A stretch of 33,253 nt of DNA from Nitratireductor sp. GTDB lineage: Bacteria; Pseudomonadota; Alphaproteobacteria; Rhizobiales; Rhizobiaceae. The translations under genes were made by a program, and so were the position numbers. The notes under the pieces are model-generated. The model did not search any database. It was given only the letters and a program-made list of their open reading frames with translations, and was not told the DNA's origin. The first letter of the stretch is position 1, and each line of letters begins with the position of its first letter. Location of the stretch: contig JAGRLT010000073.1 of assembly GCA_020441665.1 (NCBI GenBank), positions 1 through 33,253 on the forward strand, in the 5' to 3' direction. Shown piece by piece: positions 1 to 6,390 of this stretch.

Positions 1-1
1 C

Positions 2-667
2 GACTGTTCGCTGCAACGCCGCCACCAGAAGGTCTGGGAGGAAGCCCCCTCTCCCATTCTCGGTGAAGCCGACCGCAAGAAGATCGGCGACATCTGCGCC
101 AAGGCCGTGCAGGGCATGGGCTATTCCGGCGCCGGCACGGTCGAGTTCCTCTGGGAGGACGGCGAGTTCTACTTCATCGAGATGAACACCCGCCTGCAGG
201 TCGAGCATCCGGTGACCGAGATGATCACCGGCATCGACCTCGTCAACGAGCAGTTGCGCGTCGCCGCCGGCGAGGGCCTGTCGATCAGGCAGGAGGATGT
301 GAAGATTTCCGGCCACGCCATCGAGTGCCGGATCAATGCCGAGCATCCCGACACCTTCGTGCCGTCGCCCGGTCTGATCACTTACTATCATCCGCCGGGC
401 GGGCTTGGAGTGCGTGTCGATTCCGGCGTCTATCAGGGCTATTCGATCCCGCCGCATTACGACAGCCTGATCGGCAAGCTGATCGTCCACGGCCGCACCC
501 GTGAGGAGTGCCTGCGCCGTCTGCACCGCGCGCTCGACGAATTCGTCGTCGACGGCATTCAGACCACCCTGCCGCTGTTCCGCGACCTCGTCACCAATCC
601 AGATATCGAGAAGGGCCAGTACGACATCCACTGGCTGGAAAAACACCTCGCCGCCAAGGCATCGTGA
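2..667 (+). CDS. accC: Biotin carboxylase subunit of acetyl-CoA carboxylase, 3' part
   Basis: Biotin carboxylase uses ATP and bicarbonate to carboxylate the biotin carried by AccB, the first half-reaction of acetyl-CoA carboxylase in fatty acid synthesis. The frame is open from base 2 and the start lies outside the window, so about 221 codons, roughly the C-terminal half of the usual ~450 residues, are visible. The visible part opens with the conserved DCSLQRRHQK segment. It then has the catalytic stretch EMNTRLQVEHPVTE, which in the family holds the metal-binding Glu and Asn and the active-site Arg, followed by HAIECRINAEHP in the C-terminal domain. Stop TGA is at 665–667. aat follows 72 bp later on the same strand, a usual rhizobial arrangement. 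Pyruvate or propionyl-CoA carboxylase subunits share these motifs, but the short C-terminus with no biotinyl domain fits AccC. Confidence 0.93.
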   Translation, partial: DCSLQRRHQKVWEEAPSPILGEADRKKIGDICAKAVQGMGYSGAGTVEFLWEDGEFYFIEMNTRLQVEHPVTEMITGIDLVNEQLRVAAGEGLSIRQEDVKISGHAIECRINAEHPDTFVPSPGLITYYHPPGGLGVRVDSGVYQGYSIPPHYDSLIGKLIVHGRTREECLRRLHRALDEFVVDGIQTTLPLFRDLVTNPDIEKGQYDIHWLEKHLAAKAS

Positions 668-739
668 CGGCCCATCGGCAAGCGCATTTGCATCGGGCAT
701 GACACGCCATTATCTGTTCCTGGAACGCATGGAGCCATC

Positions 740-1411
740 ATGGCCGGAAGCCAGGACATTCTGCTGGAAATCACGCCGCAAGTGCTGCTGAAGGCCTATG
801 CCTGCGGTATTTTCCCGATGGCCGAAGCGGCCGACGATCCGGGCCTCTACTGGGTCGAGCCGGAGCTGCGCGGCATCCTCCCGCTGGACGGGTTTCACCT
901 GCCCGCAAGCCTCAGGAAGACGATGCGCCGAAACCCGTTCGAGGTGCGCATCGATACCGCCTTCCATCGGGTGGTCGAGGCCTGCGCCGAGGCGACCGAC
1001 AGCCGGCGCTCGACATGGATCAACGAGCGCATCAAGCGGCTCTATGGCGAATTGCATCTTCTGGGCCACGCCCATTCGGTCGAGTGCTGGCAGGGTGAGA
1101 ACCTGGTCGGCGGGCTCTACGGCGTACGGCTGGGCGCTGCGTTTTTCGGCGAAAGCATGTTTTCGCGGATGCGCGACGCGTCGAAAGTGGCGCTGGTGCA
1201 TCTCGTTCACCGCCTGCGGGCCGGCGGCTTCCAACTGCTCGACACGCAATTCACCACCGACCATCTCAAGCGTTTCGGCGCGGTCGACATTCATCGCGAC
1301 GATTATACCGTGCTGCTCGAGGAGGCGGTGCAGATGGATGCCGACTTCTTCCCCTACGAGGGCGGCGGCACGTCGGACTCCATTTTGCAGTCCTTCAGCC
1401 AGACGTCGTAG
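740..1411 (+). CDS. aat: Leucyl/phenylalanyl-tRNA–protein transferase
   Basis: This cytoplasmic enzyme transfers Leu or Phe from aminoacyl-tRNA to the N-terminus of proteins starting with Arg or Lys, marking them for ClpAP degradation by the N-end rule. The 223 residues match the normal family length. Family signatures are visible: [14 protein letters not shown] near the N-terminus, [12 protein letters not shown], the substrate-pocket segment HSVECWQ, then [22 protein letters not shown] and [16 protein letters not shown]. The ATG at 740 is preceded by GGAG at 731–734, five bases away. The gene probably shares transcription with accC. Its last 58 bases overlap the end of the oppositely directed DUF2155 gene. 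Confidence 0.95.
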   Translation: MAGSQDILLEITPQVLLKAYACGIFPMAEAADDPGLYWVEPELRGILPLDGFHLPASLRKTMRRNPFEVRIDTAFHRVVEACAEATDSRRSTWINERIKRLYGELHLLGHAHSVECWQGENLVGGLYGVRLGAAFFGESMFSRMRDASKVALVHLVHRLRAGGFQLLDTQFTTDHLKRFGAVDIHRDDYTVLLEEAVQMDADFFPYEGGGTSDSILQSFSQTS

Positions 1412-1827
1412 ACCGGGTGCTCGATCGCATTGAGGCCGGGACTGTCGGCAAACATCCAGCCGGTGAAGATGCGGCGGATGTTGGAATCGAGCGTGATCTC
1501 GTCGACCTCGATAAACGCCGTCGTCTTCGGCGCCTCGGTGTCCGGCCGCGTATAGCACACCCGCGGGGTCACCTGCAGCGCGCCGAACTGCACCGTCTCG
1601 TCGATATAGACATCGAAGGTGTGGATGCGGCCGGTGATCTTGTCGATGCCGGAGAAGACCGCGACGCGATTGGCGATTTTTTCCTGCGCCGCCGCCGGCG
1701 ACAACGCGGCAATGGCCGGCATGCAGACAAGCGCCAGGCCGATCCCGCGGCCTGCCAGTTTCGCCCATGCCGGCCCGCGGCTCCCGCGCGATACCTTGCC
1801 CGATTTACCCATTGTCACCCGCCGCAT
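1354..1827 (-). CDS. Secreted DUF2155-domain protein of unknown function
   Basis: This 157-residue protein has a long basic N-terminus, a hydrophobic segment at about residues 28–45 and an AAA-Q junction near residue 48 that looks like a signal-peptidase site, so it is probably periplasmic. The mature part ([28 protein letters not shown], then a single Cys in TPRVCYTRP, then [27 protein letters not shown]) is typical of the DUF2155 family, found almost only in alphaproteobacteria and usually beside the NDUFA12-type complex I gene, as here (one gene away). The function is not known. Two conserved Cys could form a disulfide. ATG at 1827 gives the longest form; ATG at 1812 is an equal alternative. 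The stop (TAG at 1354–1356) lies inside aat. Confidence 0.85.
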   Translation of the reverse strand: MRRVTMGKSGKVSRGSRGPAWAKLAGRGIGLALVCMPAIAALSPAAAQEKIANRVAVFSGIDKITGRIHTFDVYIDETVQFGALQVTPRVCYTRPDTEAPKTTAFIEVDEITLDSNIRRIFTGWMFADSPGLNAIEHPVYDVWLKDCKMESDVPPPS

Positions 1828-1934
1828 TTCCCATTCGCAGTCGATTCCGCTCGAACCGTTTTCCCGCTCAAACCCGCCATACCATGGCGCCCGATGAAGT
1901 CAAAGATACGGCAGGCTTGAGCAAGGCCCACGCC

Positions 1935-2657
1935 TCAGGTCTCCGCCTGAATCACCCGGACACTATTCCCCTCCAGCACGGCGCAGCTCAGAATGCCGCT
2001 GTCATAGGCACCGGTATCCACATTGATCCGGTTCGGCTGGATGTCGACCCGGTCCCAGGGCGTGTGGCCGTGCACCACCACCTTGCCGAAATCGCCCTGA
2101 TGCTGAAGAAATTCGTGCCGGATCCAGATCAGATCCTTTGCCTGCTGATCTTCCAGCGCCACGCCCGGCTTTACCCCGGCATGGGCGAAGAAGTAGTCGC
2201 CCTCCTCGTGAAACAGTCTGAGCTTGGCCAGGAAGCGCCGGTGGGAAGCCGGCAGCGCCCGCGACAGGGCCCGGCTCGCCGGTAGCCACTCTCCATCGGG
2301 ATCGGCTTCGAGCCCGTAGGATTGCAGGGTCTCCAACCCGCCAAAGCGAAAGAAGTTGAAGGGCGTGGCATCCACCCCATCGGCAAAGTCGCGCAGGCGC
2401 TGGTCGTGATTGCCGAGCAGAAACACCATGTCGCGTGTGCCGGCCTCGCCGATCAGGAAATCGATCAGCCCGCTTGTGTCCGGTCCCCGGTCGCAATAGT
2501 CGCCCAGCATGATGACGCGGGCATGGTCCGGCGGGTTGCTGGCGATGTCGCGATCGATCGCGGCAAAGAGTTGCCGCGCCAGTTGGAGGCAGCCATGGGT
2601 ATCGCCCACCGCATAGAGCCGCACGCCTTGCGGCGCGGACGCTTCGTCGATCAGCAT
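1935..2657 (-). CDS. PPP-family metallophosphoesterase (serine/threonine or diadenosine polyphosphatase type)
   Basis: This 240-residue cytoplasmic phosphatase has the full PPP metal-site series in order: GDTHG near residue 18, GDYCDRG near residue 51, GNHD near residue 81, a histidine in FAHAGVKPG, and HGHTP near residue 196. These residues bind two metal ions and hydrolyse phosphoesters. The family includes PrpA/PrpB protein phosphatases and ApaH-type Ap4A hydrolases, and the substrate cannot be settled from sequence. The order HAGVKPG…DLIWIRHEF matches many rhizobial proteins annotated as serine/threonine phosphatases. ATG at 2657 follows a GGGGA tract. It sits between the DUF2155 and NDUFA12 genes, all three reading leftward with short gaps, and may share their transcript. 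Confidence 0.88.
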   Translation of the reverse strand: MLIDEASAPQGVRLYAVGDTHGCLQLARQLFAAIDRDIASNPPDHARVIMLGDYCDRGPDTSGLIDFLIGEAGTRDMVFLLGNHDQRLRDFADGVDATPFNFFRFGGLETLQSYGLEADPDGEWLPASRALSRALPASHRRFLAKLRLFHEEGDYFFAHAGVKPGVALEDQQAKDLIWIRHEFLQHQGDFGKVVVHGHTPWDRVDIQPNRINVDTGAYDSGILSCAVLEGNSVRVIQAET

Positions 2658-2702
2658 GGACGTAATCCCCGCATCGGTGGACAGGGGCGACGATGGCCCC
2701 GA

Positions 2703-3077
2703 TCAGGGCCGCCAGGCCTCGTAGTCGCCGGTAACCTCCGGCCGCTCCTGCGGATTGGCCATCGAGCCCTTCGGATAATAGGCCGCGGCCGTGCCGGTGG
2801 GGTTGGGCCGGTGCGGCAATTGCCAGGCTTTCGGCCGGTAGTCTTCCTTCGACGGCGGCGTGTCGACCCGATGGTGCATCCAGCCATGCCAGCCGGCGGG
2901 AATGGTGCTCGGCTCGGCCAGGCCGTTGTACTGGACCCAGCGCCGGCCGCCATCGCCTTCGTAATAGACATTGCCGAATTCGTCTTCGCCGACGCGACTG
3001 CCCTTGCGCCATGTATAGAAGCGCGTGCCCCAGGTCGAACCGTTCCACCAGGTGAAAAATTGCTTGAAGAGCGACAT
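2703..3077 (-). CDS. NDUFA12-type NADH:ubiquinone oxidoreductase accessory subunit
   Basis: Homologue of the mitochondrial complex I accessory subunit NDUFA12 (17.2 kDa, B17.2), which alphaproteobacteria also carry at the matrix/cytoplasm-side arm of respiratory complex I. The 124 residues show the family layout: FFTWWNGSTWGTRFYTWRKG, then EFGNVYYEG, RRWVQYNG, the hallmark PAGWHGWMHH, and a Pro-rich tail ending KPH-like NPTGTAAAYYPKGS. The family name comes from mitochondria and the bacterial role is assigned by homology. I start it at ATG 3077 rather than the TTG two codons upstream at 3083. It is first of three leftward genes (with the phosphatase and DUF2155 gene); the 120 bp to the divergent MFS gene should hold both promoters. 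Confidence 0.92.
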   Translation of the reverse strand: MSLFKQFFTWWNGSTWGTRFYTWRKGSRVGEDEFGNVYYEGDGGRRWVQYNGLAEPSTIPAGWHGWMHHRVDTPPSKEDYRPKAWQLPHRPNPTGTAAAYYPKGSMANPQERPEVTGDYEAWRP

Positions 3078-3197
3078 GGCCAAGTCCGCCGAAAACCCGT
3101 TTGACTTTGGCGCGGTTATGCCGTGATGTACCCGTCTTGTCCATAGCGGCGGTAAAAAGCGGCCGCCTTTTCACGGCATTCGCCGCAAGCCACACCC

Positions 3198-4433
3198 ATG
3201 ACCCAGCAAACCGCAGAAAGCCCCGCCCGGCCCGACAGCCCCTATGCCTGGCGCCGCCTCGGCCTCTCGGTCCTGTCGGCGACGGTCCTGAGCGTCGGCA
3301 TCTGGGCAACCGTATTGGTGATGCCGCAAATCCAGGCGGATTTCGCTATCAGCCGGGCCGAAGCCGCCTTTGCCTACACGCTGGCAATGTCCGGCTTCGC
3401 CCTCGGCAACTTCCTGCTCGGGCGTGGCGTCGACCGCTACGGCATTGCGCCGATCATGGCCTTCTGCGCCCTGCTCGCCTCGAGCTGCTTCGCGCTCAGC
3501 ACGGTGATGCCGAGCTACTGGCCGGTCGCCCTGCTGCAGTTTCCGATCGGCCTTGCCTCGGCGGCCGCCTTCGGCCCGCTGATGGCCGACATCTCCCACT
3601 TCTTCCGCAGGTATCGCGGCATCGCGGTCGCCGCCACCGCCTGCGGCAACTATCTCGCCGGCTCCTTCTGGCCGCTCGTTCTCAAGGCGCCGATCGCCGA
3701 GAACGGCTGGCGGTTCGGCTTCCTCATCATCGCGGTCGCCGGCCTTGTGGTCATCCTGCCGATCGCACGCCTGCTCCGCAACCAGCCGGGCGGCCATTCC
3801 CAGAAACCCGCCTTCGAGCCGCCGGCAAAGGTCATCTCCCTGTCGTCGGGCCAGTTGACGGCCTTGCTGATGATCGCCGGCTTCGGTTGCTGCATGGCAA
3901 TGGCGATGCCCCAGGTCCATATCGTCGCCTATTGCGTCGATCTCGGCTTCGGCAGCGGCGTCGGCGCCGAAATGCTGGCGATCATGCTGGGCGCCGGCAT
4001 ACCCAGCCGTCTGCTGTCAGGTTATCTCGCCGACCGCTTCGGCGGCGTTCCCATGCTGCTGGTCAATTCGGTGCTGCAATGCCTGGCGCTGTTTCTCTAC
4101 ATCCCGTTCAACGGCATCGTCTCGCTCTACGTCGTCTCGCTGGTCTTCGGCCTCTCCCAGGGCGGGCTGGTGCCCAGCTATGCCATCATCGTGCGCGAAT
4201 ATCTGCCGGCCGAGGAAGCCGGCAGGCGCATCGGCTTCGTCCTGCTCGCCACGGTGCTGGGCATGGCGGCCGGCGGCTGGGCCTCGGGCTATATCTACGA
4301 TCTGACCGGCTCCTACCGCATGGCCTTCATCCACGGCATCGCCTGGAATCTGATCAACATGTCGATCGCCGCCTTCGTTCTGGTGCAATCGCGCCCGTCC
4401 CGGCCGGATCGGACGATGGCCGCCGCCGAATAG
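3198..4433 (+). CDS. MFS transporter, twelve predicted membrane segments
   Basis: This inner-membrane transporter of 411 residues has a short hydrophilic N-terminus and then about twelve hydrophobic helices, split by a soluble loop near residues 192–215 (LLRNQPGGHSQKPAFEPP). The MFS signature between helices 2 and 3 appears as GNFLLGRGVDRYG and its repeat in the second half as SRLLSGYLADRFGG. The pattern YRGIAVAATACGNYLAGSFWPL is like the oxalate/formate-antiporter and monocarboxylate-transporter branch, so an organic acid substrate is a guess, not a finding. No strong ribosome-binding site precedes ATG 3198. It is divergent from the complex I subunit gene and convergent with cspA, and seems to be a single-gene unit. 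Confidence 0.87.
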   Translation: MTQQTAESPARPDSPYAWRRLGLSVLSATVLSVGIWATVLVMPQIQADFAISRAEAAFAYTLAMSGFALGNFLLGRGVDRYGIAPIMAFCALLASSCFALSTVMPSYWPVALLQFPIGLASAAAFGPLMADISHFFRRYRGIAVAATACGNYLAGSFWPLVLKAPIAENGWRFGFLIIAVAGLVVILPIARLLRNQPGGHSQKPAFEPPAKVISLSSGQLTALLMIAGFGCCMAMAMPQVHIVAYCVDLGFGSGVGAEMLAIMLGAGIPSRLLSGYLADRFGGVPMLLVNSVLQCLALFLYIPFNGIVSLYVVSLVFGLSQGGLVPSYAIIVREYLPAEEAGRRIGFVLLATVLGMAAGGWASGYIYDLTGSYRMAFIHGIAWNLINMSIAAFVLVQSRPSRPDRTMAAAE

Positions 4434-4462
4434 ACCCGATAGGAATGGCCGGCGTCGGCCGC

Positions 4463-4500
4463 AAACAAAAAACCGGCCCGTGGACACCGCCAGGGCCGGT
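4463..4500 (-). terminator. Rho-independent terminator of the cold-shock gene
   Basis: Perfect inverted repeat ACCGGCCC (4472–4479) and GGGCCGGT (4493–4500) with a 13-base loop. Read on the minus strand, the stem is followed at once by a run of six T and then GTTTG, a classic intrinsic terminator 30 bases past the cspA stop. The A-tract lies only on the MFS-gene side, so on the plus strand the hairpin lacks a T-tract and would act poorly for the MFS gene. Confidence 0.85.
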
Positions 4501-4530
4501 CTGGATGGCTGTGCTGATATGGCCGGCGGC

Positions 4531-4743
4531 CTACAGCACCTGCAGATTGACGGCCTTGGGGCCTTTTCCGCGCGCGTCGTCCTCCGTCTCGAAGGAAACC
4601 TTCTGGTTTTCAGCAAGACCGGTCAGTCCCGAAGCCTGCACGGCAGAGATGTGCACGAAGATATCCTTGCCGCCATCATCCGGCTTGATGAAGCCGAAGC
4701 CTTTTTCGGTATTGAAGAACTTCACGGTTCCATTGATCGGCAT
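4531..4743 (-). CDS. cspA: Cold-shock domain protein, CspA family
   Basis: This 70-residue single-domain nucleic-acid-binding protein acts as an RNA chaperone and antiterminator. Both RNA-binding motifs are intact: RNP1 as KGFGFI and RNP2 as DIFVHIS, after the usual start [11 protein letters not shown], with a C-terminus [11 protein letters not shown] typical of alphaproteobacterial Csp proteins. The ATG at 4743 is set by family length and by AAAGGA eight bases upstream. The same frame stays open for about 145 more codons upstream, but that stretch has no protein-like character and is better read as leader and promoter DNA. A strong terminator follows. Several csp paralogues are usual per genome, so the symbol indicates family only, and cold induction is not shown. 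Confidence 0.93.
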   Translation of the reverse strand: MPINGTVKFFNTEKGFGFIKPDDGGKDIFVHISAVQASGLTGLAENQKVSFETEDDARGKGPKAVNLQVL

Positions 4744-5194
4744 TTCAATTCCTTTCTTGAACAGTCGATCTTTCGCCTGCGGGAGGCTGACGGCGAATTC
4801 ACCGGCGGACCGGCAGTTGGCAGGCAGAGCAAGATGTCGAAGAAAGGCAGCAACCTTGTCGCCCGATCGGAACGCGGGGTCAGCCGAGAATTCCGCACGG
4901 ACGCAACCGGATGTTTCAACTCGCGCTTCCGGTACGCCTTTGGACCGGATCAGCGTCGCTGCCGGCCGCAAAACTATGGTCTTCCAGTCGTCTTCATGTT
5001 CGCAAGATGCCCGAACGCCTCTATCATTGCGTTTCGCCGGCAAACTGGCAAGTGAAAAGATGTGACACCGGCGCGGCCGCGGCCGCCGCAACGCTTGCCT
5101 GGCCTTGCTAAGGTATTGCATTTGCGGGCAGAATCCCCGAACCTTGGAAAAAACCCGCCGGCGAAGGCCGGTACGCAAGGAAGGCTAAGCGCAG
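4744..5194. other. Intergenic region: cspA leader/promoter and nitroreductase promoter
   Basis: A 451-base stretch with no convincing gene. It must hold the cspA start region (leftward) and the nitroreductase promoter (rightward). A weak minus-strand sigma-70-like pair is TTGCCA (5051–5046) with AATGAT or TGATAG (5028–5021), which would give cspA a leader of about 270 bases, like the long regulatory leaders known for cold-shock mRNAs. Near the right end, CCGGC (5158–5162) pairs with GCCGG (5167–5171) beside six A (5148–5153). On the minus strand this resembles a small terminator, though no minus-strand gene lies immediately upstream of it. Confidence 0.4.
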
Positions 5195-5869
5195 ATGGAA
5201 GTCACGACAGCAGTCGAAAAACGCCGCTCGGTGCGGGCCTTTACCAGCGAGCCGGTCGAGACCGCGCGCCTCGTCGAATGCCTCGCAAAGGCGGCCCGCG
5301 CGCCCTCCGGCGGCAACGTCCAGCCCTGGAAGATCGCGCTTCTCAACGGCGCGGCGACAGAGCGGTTTCGCGCCTTGATGGAGCGCCGCCTTGCCGGCGA
5401 AGCCCATCCCGAAGGCGAAGCGGTCGAATACCAGGTCTATCCGCCGAAGCTGATCGAACCCTATCGCACGGCGCGCTTCGAGGTCGGCGAGGAGATGTAT
5501 GGCCTGCTCGGGATCGAACGCGAGGACAAGGCCGGCCGCCGCGGCTGGTTTGCCAACAACTACCGCCTGTTCGGCGCCCCGGCCGTCGCCTTCTGCTTCA
5601 TGGACCGCATCATGCTGCCGCCGCAATGGGCCGATTGCGGCATGTTCCTGCAGACCTTCATGCTGTTGCTGGAAGAAGCCGGCCTGCAGTCCTGCCCGCA
5701 GGAAGCCTGGTCGAACTATCCCAGAACGGTGGCCGAATTCTGCGGCGTGCCGGACGACTGGATGCTGTTCTGCGGCATCGCCATCGGCCATGAGGATACC
5801 GGCCATCCGGTCAACGCCCTGCGCACAAGGCGGCTGCCGACGGAAGACTGGCTCAAGATCGTCGAATAG
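5195..5869 (+). CDS. Nitroreductase-family flavoprotein
   Basis: FMN-dependent NAD(P)H oxidoreductase of the nitroreductase fold, 224 residues, cytoplasmic. The N-terminal FMN-binding signature is clear (KRRSVRAFTSEPV, then ARAPSGGNVQPWKI near residues 36–47), and the middle has the dimer-interface helix segment QWADCGMFLQTFMLLLEEAGLQSCPQEAW. The C-terminal GIAIGHEDTGHPVNALRTRRLP resembles the FMN phosphate-binding loop of the family (GxxxG-type region followed by a PVN-like segment). Substrates of this family vary widely (nitroaromatics, quinones, enones) and cannot be read from the sequence. ATG 5195 lies about ten bases after AAGGAAGG. It stands alone, facing a leftward gene six bases after its stop. 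Confidence 0.88.
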   Translation: MEVTTAVEKRRSVRAFTSEPVETARLVECLAKAARAPSGGNVQPWKIALLNGAATERFRALMERRLAGEAHPEGEAVEYQVYPPKLIEPYRTARFEVGEEMYGLLGIEREDKAGRRGWFANNYRLFGAPAVAFCFMDRIMLPPQWADCGMFLQTFMLLLEEAGLQSCPQEAWSNYPRTVAEFCGVPDDWMLFCGIAIGHEDTGHPVNALRTRRLPTEDWLKIVE

Positions 5870-5874
5870 ACGGC

Positions 5875-6390
5875 CTACTGCTTTTTCAGCGAGATCGACC
5901 CGGCCGGCTTGTATTCCTGCGTGGCGTTGTCATAGGTGAAGAAGGTCGCCTTGATGCCGCCATCGGTGCGCTCGACGCTCTGGCGCACCCGGATCAGCCG
6001 TCCCACCTTCTCATCCATCATCATCGTCGAAAGCACCATCTTGCCATTGGCATATTGCCCGTCGCTCTTGGTGACCTTGACGTTCTGGCGCGTCGAGACG
6101 AAATTGCCCTTGAGCTGGTCGTTGCTCGCGGTAACCGTGCCGCTCACCTTGCCCTTGCCCTTGGTGCTGGCGCATTCGCCGGCGACGTTGAGCGAATTCG
6201 AGCTCTCCTCGAACCGGTTGGACAGTTTGCAGGAAATCTTCGTCGTATCCTTGCCGACGACCACCGCGCTGCCCCGGCCCGAAAAATCGCCCTCGAGGCT
6301 CTTCAGGAATTCCGAAGCGGTCTCGGCCCGGGCGGGCGCCTGGAGCAGGCTCAGGGCCAGGGCGGCCTGGCAGAACAGGGTGAATTTCAT
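5875..6390 (-). CDS. Small secreted protein of unknown function, coupled to an RND exporter
   Basis: This 171-residue protein has a clean signal peptide (MKFTLFCQAALALSLLQAPARA, cleavage expected before ETASEF). The mature domain is rich in Ser, Thr, Lys and Gly, with alternating polar/hydrophobic stretches (GRGSAVVVGKDTTKISCKLSNRF, KMVLSTMMMDEKVGRLIRVRQSVER) that suggest a beta-barrel or beta-sandwich. Two Cys (in KISCKL and AGECAS) could form a disulfide in the periplasm. I do not recognise a named family. Its ATG overlaps the stop of the upstream RND gene by four bases (ATGA on the minus strand at 6387–6390), so the two are translationally coupled and probably work together, for instance as an exporter and a periplasmic partner. 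Confidence 0.8.
   Translation of the reverse strand: MKFTLFCQAALALSLLQAPARAETASEFLKSLEGDFSGRGSAVVVGKDTTKISCKLSNRFEESSNSLNVAGECASTKGKGKVSGTVTASNDQLKGNFVSTRQNVKVTKSDGQYANGKMVLSTMMMDEKVGRLIRVRQSVERTDGGIKATFFTYDNATQEYKPAGSISLKKQ

Noticed and set aside
716..726. Palindrome GTTCCTGGAAC before aat as an operator.
   Set aside because: It is short, single, and close to the ribosome-binding site; chance occurrence is likely.
5148..5171. Minus-strand terminator for the small secreted protein gene.
   Set aside because: It is some 700 bp past that gene's stop, across the whole nitroreductase gene, so the link is implausible; mentioned only within the intergenic entry.
4744..5178. N-terminal extension of the cold-shock protein by about 145 residues.
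   Set aside because: CspA homologues start at the [10 protein letters not shown] position, a ribosome-binding site lies just before that ATG, and the extension has no recognisable domain.
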